Assembly (NCBI GenBank): GCA_964393825.1
Contig: CAYMUY010000009.1
Span: 43,530 to 107,529 of the forward strand
Origin: PFJX01 sp964393825
Lineage (GTDB): Bacteria > Pseudomonadota > Gammaproteobacteria > Burkholderiales > Thiobacillaceae
Direction: 5' to 3'
Length of the DNA: 64,000 nt
Made by a program: the position numbers and the translations under genes. Under the pieces are notes generated by a model. It had not been told where the DNA came from. It did not search any database and worked only from the letters and a program-made list of their open reading frames with translations. Below are positions 35,414-43,947 of this stretch, in pieces (position 1 is the stretch's first letter; every line of letters starts with the position of its first letter).

Positions 35414-36852
35414 CGTCCAACTCCGATCGTCCAAAAATCAAGCTCAAGCGGCCCCTGGAGGCAACGACCGAGCCCGCTGCGCCTTCCAAGTTCCGCCCCC
35501 GCCTCGGCGACCGGCGTGCAGGCAAGCCGCGTCCGCCGGCCGTGGCCACGGAGTCGCAGGATAAACCGGCCGCTAAACCGCGCAAGCCGCGTCCGCCAGG
35601 CGCACCCACGGAAAAACGCGCGGAGCCGCGTGCCGGCGCGCCGCGCCCGCCCAGGGATGGCGGCGCGTCGAGCCATCCCCGACGGCGCGCGCCAGCGGAA
35701 ACCGCCGCTTCGGTGCGGCACCGTTTCTTCGTCTCCTGTCCGCGCGGCCTGGAAGACGAACTGGCGCGCGAGCTGGCCGAATTGGGTGCCGGCGACCAGA
35801 TGCCGGCACGTGGCGGCGTCACTTTCCTGGGGGACCTGGCGCTGGCCTGGAAGGTCAACCTGTGGAGCCGGCTCGGCATTCGCGTGCTCTGGCAGGTGGG
35901 CGAAGGACGCTACCGCAGCGAGGATGATCTCTACGAAGCCGCGATGGCGGTGGACTGGCCGGCACTGTTCGACGTCTCGCGCAGCATCGCGGTCACCACC
36001 GTCGGCAAGGCCAGCCCGCTGAAAAGTCTCAACTTCGTCACCCTGCGGATCAAGGACGCGGTGTGCGACCGCTTCCGCGCCGTCGTCGGCGAGCGGCCCA
36101 GCGTGGAAACCCACGATCCGCAGGTGCCGATCACCCTGTTTCTCGGGGAAGAGCGCTTCACCCTCTACCTCGACCTTTCCGGGCCGCCGCTCAACCGCCG
36201 TGGCTACCGGGTCGAGGCTGCCGCCGCGCCGCTCAATGAAAACCTCGCCGCCGGCCTGCTGAAATTGGCGGGCTGGACGCCGGACATCCCGCTCTACGAC
36301 CCGATGATGGGCGGCGGCACCATCCTCCTGGAAGCGGCGCTGATAGCGCTCAACATCGCGCCCGGCATCAACCGTCATTTCGCCTTCGAGAACCTGGCCA
36401 GTTTCGACATGGTGGAATGGCAGCGTCTGCGCAAGACCGCCCAGGCCGGGGCGAGGGATGCGCATCCCCTGCCCATCTTCGGTTCCGACATTGACCCGCT
36501 GATGATCCGCGCCGCCGGCCTCAACCTGAAGGCCGCCGGCATCTTCGGCTGCGTGCGGCTGATGGAAGCGGACTTCCTCAACGTCGATCCGCCCCTGCCG
36601 GAAGGCCTCATCGTCAGCAACCCGCCCTACGGTGTGCGCCTCGGCAGCGAGGACGACCTGGTGGCCTTCTATCATGCCGTCGGCGACAACCTGAAGCAGC
36701 ATTTCCCCGGCTGGACCGCCTGCTTCATCTCCGGCGACCCCGAGTTTCCCCGGGCGATCGGCCTCAAGGCCAACCGTCGCACGCCGCTGTTCAACGGCCC
36801 GCTGGAATGCCGGCTGTATGAATACCGGCTGGTGGCGGGCAGCAATCGCTAA
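35407..36852 (+). CDS. RlmL-type 23S rRNA guanine-N2 methyltransferase
   Basis: 481 aa. The first ~100 residues are a Pro/Arg/Lys-rich, probably disordered, RNA-binding tail. Then a THUMP domain (from RHRFFVSCPRGLEDELARELAE) and a UPF0020 methyltransferase with SAM loop YDPMMGGGTILLEAALIA, FGSDIDPLMI and catalytic NPPY in LIVSNPPYGVRLG. It corresponds to the N-terminal (m2G2445) half of E. coli RlmKL. The start is TTG 35407, supported by GAGGAA five bases upstream; no ATG or GTG fits the N-terminus better. Confidence 0.9.
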   Translation: MSSSNSDRPKIKLKRPLEATTEPAAPSKFRPRLGDRRAGKPRPPAVATESQDKPAAKPRKPRPPGAPTEKRAEPRAGAPRPPRDGGASSHPRRRAPAETAASVRHRFFVSCPRGLEDELARELAELGAGDQMPARGGVTFLGDLALAWKVNLWSRLGIRVLWQVGEGRYRSEDDLYEAAMAVDWPALFDVSRSIAVTTVGKASPLKSLNFVTLRIKDAVCDRFRAVVGERPSVETHDPQVPITLFLGEERFTLYLDLSGPPLNRRGYRVEAAAAPLNENLAAGLLKLAGWTPDIPLYDPMMGGGTILLEAALIALNIAPGINRHFAFENLASFDMVEWQRLRKTAQAGARDAHPLPIFGSDIDPLMIRAAGLNLKAAGIFGCVRLMEADFLNVDPPLPEGLIVSNPPYGVRLGSEDDLVAFYHAVGDNLKQHFPGWTACFISGDPEFPRAIGLKANRRTPLFNGPLECRLYEYRLVAGSNR

Positions 36853-37408
36853 GCGCCGAGACGCGCACCACCAGACAGGCGGCCGAACCATCGTCGGCAG
36901 CGGGTAGGAATATCAGGATTAGCTAAATTAGGACTTGCTAATCTGCTTATATTCAATAAACTATGCTCGCTAGGTCAACATCGTTTCGCGACGTTGACCC
37001 GCTGTGGGTGCGGGCAGCCGCGCACACGCGTCGCAAGCATCCGGCCAACGGGTGAACGGCCTTTCGATTCCGGTTCCGCACTTCCAGACATGAGCCGTAG
37101 AGGGGGCATTCAGGCAGTTCGTGGCGGTGGAATGTTGTGGGCTGACAACCGGCCCCAAGCCGTCAGCAAGGGGAGCGCCGCCGGATTCGGGCAGGTGCGA
37201 AACAGGGTTTCAGAGCGTCGTCCGCGTGTGTTGGCCATCGTATTCCGGTGAGGGGGATACGTGTGTTCGTCCAGACCAGCCACGGCGGGACACGGGTGTT
37301 GCCGAGGAGACGGGAAATGCCGCTGCCGTGGTTGCTGTCGTATGTCGACCCATCGCCACCCCATCGCGACAGCCATGGGTGGGTGCCGGAGTGCGGGGAT
37401 GCGCGTTC
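36853..37408. other. 556-base intergenic region with two inverted repeats
   Basis: The first 110 bases are relatively AT-rich. GATTAGC (36917-36923) and GCTAATC (36937-36943) form one inverted repeat. GGTCAACATCG (36973-36983) and CGACGTTGACC (36989-36999) form an 11-base hairpin with one mismatch and loop TTTCG. From 37000 to 37408 the sequence is GC-rich; an open frame in phase with the regulator gene reaches back to 37121 but looks like leader, not protein. I see no tRNA or known RNA. Confidence 0.5.
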
Positions 37409-38149
37409 ATGAACCGCTTGCCGATCGCGACCTCGCGGATACCGGAAACGCTGGGCCGCCTGGCCTATTTCGAAGGCTGGCCGGCCGCCAGCCTGGCCAA
37501 TCTGGCGGCCGGCGCCAAGATCATTCCGCTGCCGAAACATGGTGCCTTGACGCGCAAGAACGAAAGGCTGGAATCGCTCCATGTCGTGGTGAGCGGACTG
37601 ATCCGCCTGTTCATCCCGCTGCCGAACAACATGGAACGGGTGATTGCCCTGGCGGGGCCGGGTGAAAGCCTGGGTGAGGCCTGCCTGATCCTGGAAGAAC
37701 CCTGCCCCTTTGACGCCGTCGCCGGCAAGGACAGCCATGTGCTGGTGATCGATGCCCGGATGTTCAGGCGCGAACTGGACCGCGATGTGGCCTTGACCCG
37801 ACAAAGTCTGGAGCGGGTGGCGCGGCGTTTCCTGGAAACCCTGCGTGATACCGAGATTTGCGCCCAGCGTTCCAGCGTCTCGCGGGTGGCCAGTTACCTG
37901 CTGCAGCATCGGCCGAATCAGGATGACGAGCGCTTCACCTTCCACCTGCCCGCGCGCAAGCAGGATGTCGCCGCCAAACTGGGTCTCAGCCAGGAAACCT
38001 TTTCCCGGGTATTGGGCTTCCTCGACAAGCAAGGGGTGATCCAGGTGAGCGCCGGCGTGATCCGCGTCGAGGATGTCTCCAGGCTGTCCCTGATCACCTC
38101 GATGAAAGAGTGCAAGGAACCCCGTCGCGGGGACGAAATTTTGACCTGA
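37409..38149 (+). CDS. CRP/FNR-family transcriptional regulator
   Basis: 246 aa. N-terminal cyclic-nucleotide-type beta-roll (IIPLPKHGALTRKNERLESLHVVVSGLIRLF, then GESLGEACLIL), a long dimer helix, and a C-terminal winged HTH with ARKQDVAAKLGLSQETFSRVLGFLDKQG as recognition region. The N-terminal four-Cys cluster of oxygen-sensing FNR is absent. Located directly upstream of fccAB, so control of sulfide oxidation is a reasonable inference. An FNR-like palindrome overlaps its own stop codon. Confidence 0.9.
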   Translation: MNRLPIATSRIPETLGRLAYFEGWPAASLANLAAGAKIIPLPKHGALTRKNERLESLHVVVSGLIRLFIPLPNNMERVIALAGPGESLGEACLILEEPCPFDAVAGKDSHVLVIDARMFRRELDRDVALTRQSLERVARRFLETLRDTEICAQRSSVSRVASYLLQHRPNQDDERFTFHLPARKQDVAAKLGLSQETFSRVLGFLDKQGVIQVSAGVIRVEDVSRLSLITSMKECKEPRRGDEILT

Positions 38150-38154
38150 ATCAA
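38141..38154. promoter_or_regulatory. FNR/CRP-like site upstream of fccA
   Basis: TTGAC-CTGA-ATCAA, one mismatch from the FNR consensus TTGAT-N4-ATCAA. It overlaps the stop codon of the regulator gene and lies about 155 bases upstream of the fccA start. A lone perfect DnaA-box sequence TGTGGATAA (38210-38218) also lies in this gap. Confidence 0.5.
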
Positions 38155-38309
38155 CAAAATACAAGGGCAATTCATACCATCCGGCGGGGCTGATTACTCT
38201 TCGCGCCGCTGTGGATAAGTGGGGGAGAAGCCACACCACGGCATGCGGGCGAACGGAACACGATTGACGAATTCGAAGCGTTCTACAGTGCATCGGCATG
38301 GAGGAGACC

Positions 38310-38720
38310 ATGAGCATGAATAAGCACAAAGCAGTACTTGCCGCCACCTTGTGGCTGGCAACCGGGGTGGTCGGCGCGGCGGAGGCCCCCGCGAAGGTCT
38401 GCCTGATCGCCGGTTGGGAAAATCCGGCCAGCGTGTGCACGGCACATACCCGGTCCATCACCGCCACCTGTTTCAACTGTCACGGTCCGAACGGCATGAG
38501 CAGCGCGGCCATTCCCGGCCTGGCCGGCCTCGACAAGGACTATCTGATCGCGGCCATGAAGGATTTTCGGGACGGCAAACGGGAGTCCTCGGTGATGCAG
38601 AAATACGCGCTCGGCTACACCGACAGCGAATACGAGGAAATCGCCGAGTTCTTCGCCGGGGTCAAGTACCCGGCGCTGGCTGAAGGCGCGGCGGCAACGG
38701 CGGCGACCGCCCGGCCCTGA
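38310..38720 (+). CDS. fccA: Monohaem cytochrome c subunit of sulfide dehydrogenase (FccA-like)
   Basis: 136 aa, exported (signal to about residue 23, VVGAAEAP). One haem-binding motif CFNCH (in TATCFNCHGPNG) and a downstream Met in SSVMQKYALGYTD as the likely axial ligand. Accepts electrons from the FccB flavin in the periplasm. The diheme FccA of purple sulfur bacteria is longer; this is the monohaem form. GGAGGAG lies just upstream; ATG 38310 was chosen, 38298 and 38316 are alternatives. Gene order with fccB supports the call. Confidence 0.9.
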   Translation: MSMNKHKAVLAATLWLATGVVGAAEAPAKVCLIAGWENPASVCTAHTRSITATCFNCHGPNGMSSAAIPGLAGLDKDYLIAAMKDFRDGKRESSVMQKYALGYTDSEYEEIAEFFAGVKYPALAEGAAATAATARP

Positions 38721-38822
38721 AAGCGGAATCGCGCCCGTCGCGATGACGCCGGGCCCGGTGCCCGTGGGACGGCGCGCAACAAGGGTCGCCCGCGCGACCC
38801 GACACAACCAGGAGACAAAGAA

Positions 38823-40088
38823 ATGACGCTGCATCGTCGTGATTTTCTGAAATTCGCCGGGGCCGGCCTGGCCGCTTCCCTGCTCGCGAAACCTGCTTTC
38901 TGCGCCACCGGCGGCAAGCCTCGCGTGGTGATCGTGGGCGCCGGGTTTGGCGGCGCCACCTGCGCGAAATACCTGCGCCTGTGGGATCCGAACATCCAGG
39001 TCACCCTGATCGAACCGAGTGACCGTTTCTATTCCTGTCCGATGTCGAACTGGGTGCTGGGCGGCATGCGCAGCATGGACGATATCACCAAGAGCTACGA
39101 CCACCTGCCCGGCTACGGCATCAGGATGGTGAAGGACATGGCCGTGGCGGTCGATGCCGACAAGCGCACGGTCACCACGCTGGGTGGTGCGAAGATCGCC
39201 TACGATCGCCTGGTGCTGGCACCCGGCGTCGAGTTCATGACCGACCTGATCGAGGGCTACGCCGAGGGCGAGGCCGCCGGCCTGGTGCTGCACGCCTGGA
39301 AGGCGGGTCCGCAGACGCTCGCCCTGCGCCAGCAACTGGAAGCGATGCCCGACGGCGGCGTCTACGTCATCGCCAGCCCGCCGCCCCCCGGCCGCTGCGT
39401 CTCCGGGCCGTACGAGCGTGCCAGTCTGGTCGCCCACTACTTCAAGCAGTACAAGCCGAAGTCCAAGATCATCATGCTCGACGGCCATATCGACGTGGTG
39501 TCCAAAGGGCCCATGTTCAAGGCCGCCTGGAAGAAGTTCTACCCCGGCATGATCGAGCACCGCCCCTACAACCTGGTGACCCGGGTGGACCACAAGCGCA
39601 TGGTGGTCACCAGCGAGTTCGAGGACGTCAAGGCCGATGTCATCAACATCGTGCCGAAGCAGCGCGCCGGCGCCATCTGCGCGCAGGCCGGGATCCGCGC
39701 GGATTCGGCCGGCGTCTGGTGCCCGGTGGACGGCGCCACCTACGAATCGCCGAGCGTGCCGTTCGTGCATGTGCTGGGTGATTCGGTCGCCTCCAACATG
39801 CCCAAGTCGGCGCATGTCTCCAACAATCAGGCCAAGATCTGCGCGGCCGCGCTGGTGGAGATTTTCAATGATCGCGAGCCGGACCCGTACCCGGTGATCG
39901 GCAGCACCAGCTATTCGGCGACCTCCGACCATACCTCGGGGCCGATCGCCGTGGTGATGCGCTACGACCCGGACAAGGCCGCCTATATCCGGCAGCTGGG
40001 CGGCGGCGCCTCGCTGGAAAGCGACGAACTCAACTTCGAATATAACAAGGCCTGGTTCGAGCATATCTGGGCCGACACGCTGGCCTGA
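38823..40088 (+). CDS. fccB: Flavocytochrome c sulfide dehydrogenase flavoprotein subunit
   Basis: Periplasmic sulfide:cytochrome c oxidoreductase flavoprotein. 421 aa with a Tat signal (RRDFLKFAGAGLAASLL). FAD Rossmann motif VVIVGAGFGGATCAKYL (36-52). C72 in FYSCPMSNWVLGG matches the Cys that binds FAD covalently, and C192 in GRCVSGPYERAS matches the first redox-active Cys. At the position where I expect the second redox Cys (near 363, GSTSYSATS) there is Ser. GPIAVVMRY near 373-380 begins the C-terminal domain. RBS GGAG upstream. Confidence 0.93.
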   Translation: MTLHRRDFLKFAGAGLAASLLAKPAFCATGGKPRVVIVGAGFGGATCAKYLRLWDPNIQVTLIEPSDRFYSCPMSNWVLGGMRSMDDITKSYDHLPGYGIRMVKDMAVAVDADKRTVTTLGGAKIAYDRLVLAPGVEFMTDLIEGYAEGEAAGLVLHAWKAGPQTLALRQQLEAMPDGGVYVIASPPPPGRCVSGPYERASLVAHYFKQYKPKSKIIMLDGHIDVVSKGPMFKAAWKKFYPGMIEHRPYNLVTRVDHKRMVVTSEFEDVKADVINIVPKQRAGAICAQAGIRADSAGVWCPVDGATYESPSVPFVHVLGDSVASNMPKSAHVSNNQAKICAAALVEIFNDREPDPYPVIGSTSYSATSDHTSGPIAVVMRYDPDKAAYIRQLGGGASLESDELNFEYNKAWFEHIWADTLA

Positions 40089-40183
40089 CCGGAAGTTCGC
40101 CACGCGAGGGAGAGTCGCGCGGCGTCGCAAGAGCGCCGGACGCCCGTCCGGCCTGGTTCCATCATTTTGTGAGGAGACACGAA

Positions 40184-41398
40184 ATGTTTCGCAAGAACCT
40201 GAAAGAGCACTACGTTCCGATGTATCACCTGGGTGCGCTGGGGTCGGGAGGCCTGGCGATTTCCTTCTTCCTCTACCTGAACTTCCTGCTGCCGCACGAG
40301 AGCGGCATCATTTCCTTCGACCAACTCTGGCCGGTGGTCAGCGCCATGACCAGCATGAAGGCGTTCTGGATCAGCGTCTGCCTGTTCATCGTGTTCGCCC
40401 TGGCGGCCATCCACATCGCCCTGATCATCTGGAACACGCGGGAATTCAGTCTCTACAAGAAGACCGAGGCCTACGCCAAGCTGCGCAATTCCAGCGCCGA
40501 GATCAGCCTGATGGTGGTGCCGCTCACCCAGGCGATGACCGTGAATGTGCTGTTCGTGAGTTCCTCGCTGCTGGTGCCGGGGCTGTGGGATTACATCGAA
40601 TACCTGTTTCCCCTGGCGATGCTCGCCTTCGTGGCCATCGGCATCTATGCCCTGCGCATCCTGGGCGACTACTTCGTGCGCATGCTGCTGCACAAGGGGT
40701 ACAGCTTCGAGCAGAACAACAGCCTGGCGCCGATGGTGTCCATCTTCGCCCTGTCCATGATCGCCGTCGGGCTCGCCGCGCCCGCGGCCATGAGCCATGT
40801 CCGAGAAATCATCGCGCTGAGCATCGCCCTGTCGTCGTTCTTCGCCACCTCGGCGGCGCTGTTGATGGTGGTCATGCTGGTGATCGGTTTCCACACCATG
40901 CTGACCCACGGCATCCGTGTCGAAGCCGCGCCCAGCCTCTGGCTGATGATCCCCATCACCACCCTGCTCGGGATCACCTTCATGCGGACCTCGCACGGCA
41001 TGGGCGAGGCGCTCGGCGGCCACGTCAGTTCCGCGGAAACCTATGCCGTGCTGATGGCCATCTTCGCCGTGCAACTGGTGTTCGGCTTGATTGGCTACGC
41101 CGTGATGAAGCGCCTCGACTACTTCAAGGACTTCATCCACGGCGACAAGGTGCATGCCACCACCTACGCCCTGGTCTGTCCTGGTGTCGCCTTCCCGGTG
41201 TTCGGCCTGTTCGTGGTCAAGTTCGGCCTGCTCGGTAACACCCTGATCTCGATGTGGACGCCGGCGATGTACCTGTTCCTGCTGCCCTTCCTGCTGCTGC
41301 AACTGAAAACCCTGCAAGTCCTGCTCAAGCTGCTGGTCCGCCTGCAACTGCTGCCGGGCGCCCTGCGCGGCCGGGTGGCGGGCATGCAGGGCGCCTGA
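40184..41398 (+). CDS. Polytopic membrane protein of the fcc cluster (TsoY-like)
   Basis: 404 aa from ATG 40184, with a strong GAGGAG box. About ten hydrophobic helices. Distinctive segments are LKEHYVPMYHLGALGSGGLA, LMVVPLTQAMTVNVLF, FEQNNSLAPM, MSHVREIIA and a conserved-looking YALVCPGVAFPVFG. It recalls the TsoY family (seleno)protein group, where I believe Cys or Sec can occupy the CPG position; this recollection is not certain. No in-frame TGA is present. Location behind fccB suggests transport or electron transfer linked to sulfur compounds. Confidence 0.7.
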   Translation: MFRKNLKEHYVPMYHLGALGSGGLAISFFLYLNFLLPHESGIISFDQLWPVVSAMTSMKAFWISVCLFIVFALAAIHIALIIWNTREFSLYKKTEAYAKLRNSSAEISLMVVPLTQAMTVNVLFVSSSLLVPGLWDYIEYLFPLAMLAFVAIGIYALRILGDYFVRMLLHKGYSFEQNNSLAPMVSIFALSMIAVGLAAPAAMSHVREIIALSIALSSFFATSAALLMVVMLVIGFHTMLTHGIRVEAAPSLWLMIPITTLLGITFMRTSHGMGEALGGHVSSAETYAVLMAIFAVQLVFGLIGYAVMKRLDYFKDFIHGDKVHATTYALVCPGVAFPVFGLFVVKFGLLGNTLISMWTPAMYLFLLPFLLLQLKTLQVLLKLLVRLQLLPGALRGRVAGMQGA

Positions 41399-41469
41399 AC
41401 GCCACCTTTCGTTCCCGGGCGTGGCGGCATCGCCCCCGATTCATGCCGCGACAATTCGAGGAGAGTGAA

Positions 41470-41847
41470 ATGCATCGTCTGGTTCTGTTCTGTCTGTTGG
41501 CCATTTCCGGTTCAGCCATCGCCGCCGCCCCGCTCACCGCCGACCAGGTCAAGACCCTGATCGCCGGCAACTCCGCCGCCGGCTTTGCCGACGCCCTCGG
41601 CAAGAACTACACCGCCTACTACGCGCCGGACGGCAAATTGACGCAGGTGCTGGAGAACAACAAGCGTCGCCAGGGCACCTGGAAGATCAGCGAGGAAGGC
41701 CAGTTCTGCACCCAGTTTCCCAGCGAACCGGCCCGTTGCACCCGGATCGTGCCCTCCGAGAACGGTGAATACCAGCGGGTGAAGGATGACGGCATGGTCA
41801 CCAACACCTTCAAGAAGTTCTACAAGGGCAACGCCTACAAGTACTGA
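41470..41847 (+). CDS. Small secreted protein, DUF995-like
   Basis: 125 aa with a signal peptide (MHRLVLFCLLAISGSAIAAA). The mature part PLTADQVKTLIAGN, YYAPDGKLTQVL, RQGTWKISEEGQFC, PARCTRI and GEYQRVKDDG follows the pattern of DUF995-type secreted proteins. Two Cys could form a disulfide. RBS GGAGAG precedes the ATG. Last gene of the fcc run; followed by a strong terminator. Function unknown. Confidence 0.75.
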   Translation: MHRLVLFCLLAISGSAIAAAPLTADQVKTLIAGNSAAGFADALGKNYTAYYAPDGKLTQVLENNKRRQGTWKISEEGQFCTQFPSEPARCTRIVPSENGEYQRVKDDGMVTNTFKKFYKGNAYKY

Positions 41848-41860
41848 ACCGGCCGCGCTT

Positions 41861-41900
41861 CGGCCCGCCCCTGCTGCGAACGGGGCGGGCCGTTTTTGTT
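41861..41900 (+). terminator. Strong intrinsic terminator closing the fcc cluster
   Basis: CGGCCCGCCCC (41861-41871) pairs perfectly with GGGGCGGGCCG (41882-41892) around a 10-base loop, followed by TTTTTGTTT. It separates the plus-strand fcc genes from the converging photolyase gene. Confidence 0.92.
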
Positions 41901-41921
41901 TCTGGTAAGGGGCCGACGGCA

Positions 41922-43325
41922 TCAGGCTCCGCGGAATAGCGCCAGCGTCGTGTTTCGCGCCCAGGCGTGATCCACGATCGGCATCGGGTAGTCGATGCCG
42001 ATGCGGAGGCCACTGGCGGCCTGCTGGTCCGGGGTCATTTTCCAGGGCGCGTGGATGAAGCGATCCGGTACCGCCGCCAGCTCCGGCAGGTAGCGGCGGA
42101 TGAAGCGGCCGCCGGGGTCGAAGCGCTCCGACTGGGTGACCGGGTTGAAGATGCGGAACCAGGGTTGCGCGTCGGTGCCCACCCCGGCGCTCCACTGCCA
42201 GCCGCCGACGTTGGCGGCCTGGTCATAGTCGAGCAGCTTTTCCGCGAAGTGACGCTCGCCCAGGCGCCAGTCGACGTGCAGGTCCTTCACCAGGAAGCTG
42301 GCGGTGATCATGCGCAGGCGGTTATGCATGACACCGGTCTGGTCGAGCTGGCGCATGGCGGCATCGACCAGGGGATAGCCGGTGCGCGCCTGGCGCCAGG
42401 CGTCGAGGTGGCCGGGCGGATTGGGCCAGTCCAGAGCGTCGAACTTCTTCTGGAAGGCGTGCCCGGCGGTCTCGGGGTAGTGCCAGAGCAGCATCTGGTA
42501 GAACTCGCGCCAGATCAGTTCGGCCAGCCAGGTCTGAGCGCCTTCGCTGTGTTCGCGCCAGGCGAAGCGGGCCAGCTCGCGGATGGAGATGGTGCCGAAG
42601 CGCAGATGCGCGGAAAGGCGGGAGGTCCCGTCGAGCGCGGGGGTGTCGCGGCTGTCCCGGTAGTGCGCGATGCGTTGCCGGAAGTCGGCGAAGCGGGCCT
42701 GAGCGCCGGATTCCCCGGCCTGAAGGGGGGATCCGGTGGCCTGGAAACCCAGGGCGTCCAGGCTCGGGAAGGGCGCGGTTCCGTCAGGTGGCACCAACTG
42801 CGCCAGCGGCGCCTCGACCGGATGGGCCGCGAGGTCGGCCTCGCCCACCTTGGCCAGCCAGGCGCGCTTGTAGGGGGTGAAGACCTGGAAGGGGCGACCG
42901 GCGGCGGTGAGCAGCTCGTCGGTCTCGAAGATGACCTGATCCTTCACCAGGATCAGGTCGCGGCCATCGTCGCGCAAGGCTGCCGCGACGGCGGCATCCC
43001 GCTCGCGCGCGAAGGGCTCGTGGTCGCGCGCGGCGAACACGGCGCCCACGCCGAGGCAGGCGGCGAGTTCCGGGATCAGCCGTCGCGCGCCGCCGTGCAA
43101 CACCCGCAGATCGCCGCCGTGGCGGCGTAGCGATGCGCGCAATTCGGCGACGCTGTGCCAGATGAATTCGACGCGGCGGTCGCGGCGGTCCGGGAGCGCG
43201 TCCAGGATGTCCGTGTCGAATACGAAGACGCAATGCAGCCGCCGCGCCACGGTGAGGCCCTGGTGCAGGGCGGCGTGGTCGGCAAGGCGAAGATCGCGGC
43301 GAAACCAGATGAGGGCGGAGTCCAT
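41922..43325 (-). CDS. phrB: Deoxyribodipyrimidine photolyase
   Basis: Light-driven repair of cyclobutane pyrimidine dimers. 467 aa from ATG 43325 (MDSALIWFRRDLRLADHAAL). N-terminal antenna-binding alpha/beta domain and C-terminal FAD domain with LSAHLRFGTISIRE, LIWREFYQMLLWHYPE, YPLVDAAMRQLDQTGVMHNRLRM, FLVKDLHVDWR and DYDQAANVGGWQWSAGVGTDAQPWFRIFNP (given as separate motifs of the FAD pocket). All match class I CPD photolyases. Lies alone between two plus-strand blocks. Confidence 0.95.
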   Translation of the reverse strand: MDSALIWFRRDLRLADHAALHQGLTVARRLHCVFVFDTDILDALPDRRDRRVEFIWHSVAELRASLRRHGGDLRVLHGGARRLIPELAACLGVGAVFAARDHEPFARERDAAVAAALRDDGRDLILVKDQVIFETDELLTAAGRPFQVFTPYKRAWLAKVGEADLAAHPVEAPLAQLVPPDGTAPFPSLDALGFQATGSPLQAGESGAQARFADFRQRIAHYRDSRDTPALDGTSRLSAHLRFGTISIRELARFAWREHSEGAQTWLAELIWREFYQMLLWHYPETAGHAFQKKFDALDWPNPPGHLDAWRQARTGYPLVDAAMRQLDQTGVMHNRLRMITASFLVKDLHVDWRLGERHFAEKLLDYDQAANVGGWQWSAGVGTDAQPWFRIFNPVTQSERFDPGGRFIRRYLPELAAVPDRFIHAPWKMTPDQQAASGLRIGIDYPMPIVDHAWARNTTLALFRGA

Positions 43326-43386
43326 GGGCGGATTCTGGGCATCGCCGGGCAGGGTTACAATCCGCATCCTTAATCGGAACCCTCTC

Positions 43387-43947
43387 ATGGAAAACGCCAA
43401 TTTCACCGACCACTTCCTGATCGCCATGCCGCAGATGCTGGACCCCAACTTCACCGGCACGCTGACCTATATCTGCGATCACGGTGAACAGGGCGCGCTC
43501 GGCGTGGTGGTGAACCGCCCCATCGAGCTCAACCTGGAAAGCCTGTTCAGCCAGATCGGTCTTGAACTGGCCAACGAGCTGCTGCGCCTGGAACCGGTCT
43601 ACTACGGCGGTCCGGTCCAGGTGGAACGCGGCTTCGTGCTGCACCGGCCGGTGGGCGCCTGGGGCTCGACGCTGTCGGTGAACGACCGGGTCGGCCTGAC
43701 CACCTCCAAGGACATTCTGGAAGCCACCGCCCGCAACGAGGGACCGCGCGAAATCCTGGTCACCCTCGGCTACGCCGGCTGGGGGCCGGGGCAACTGGAG
43801 GAGGAGATCAAGCAGAACGCCTGGCTGTCGGTGCCGGCGGACCCGCAGGTGATCTTCGGCTATCCCGCCGCCGCGCGCCTGAACGCGGCCATGCAGCTCC
43901 TGGGTATCGACCTGTCCATGCTGTCGGAAGAAGCCGGGCACGCATGA
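43387..43947 (+). CDS. YqgE/AlgH family protein (UPF0301)
   Basis: 186 aa. N-terminus NFTDHFLIAMPQMLDPNF, GALGVVVNRP, VYYGGPVQ, LGYAGWGPGQLEEE and WLSVPADPQVIFG are the family landmarks. Molecular function is not established. It precedes ruvX (yqgF) with a four-base ATGA overlap, the usual yqgE-yqgF pairing in proteobacteria. A TACAAT hexamer at 43356-43361 could serve as -10. Confidence 0.95.
   Translation: MENANFTDHFLIAMPQMLDPNFTGTLTYICDHGEQGALGVVVNRPIELNLESLFSQIGLELANELLRLEPVYYGGPVQVERGFVLHRPVGAWGSTLSVNDRVGLTTSKDILEATARNEGPREILVTLGYAGWGPGQLEEEIKQNAWLSVPADPQVIFGYPAAARLNAAMQLLGIDLSMLSEEAGHA

Noticed and set aside
36853..37408. tRNA, riboswitch or extended N-terminus of the regulator in the long gap
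   Set aside because: No cloverleaf or known riboswitch core could be traced, and the in-frame extension from 37121 has no CRP-family features.
38210..38218. Perfect DnaA box TGTGGATAA upstream of fccA
   Set aside because: Single box in a promoter gap with no companions; likely chance or minor, unlike the cluster at 15.2-15.4 kb.
40184..41398. Selenocysteine (in-frame TGA) in the membrane protein of the fcc cluster
   Set aside because: The frame is continuous without TGA; the candidate position is Cys.
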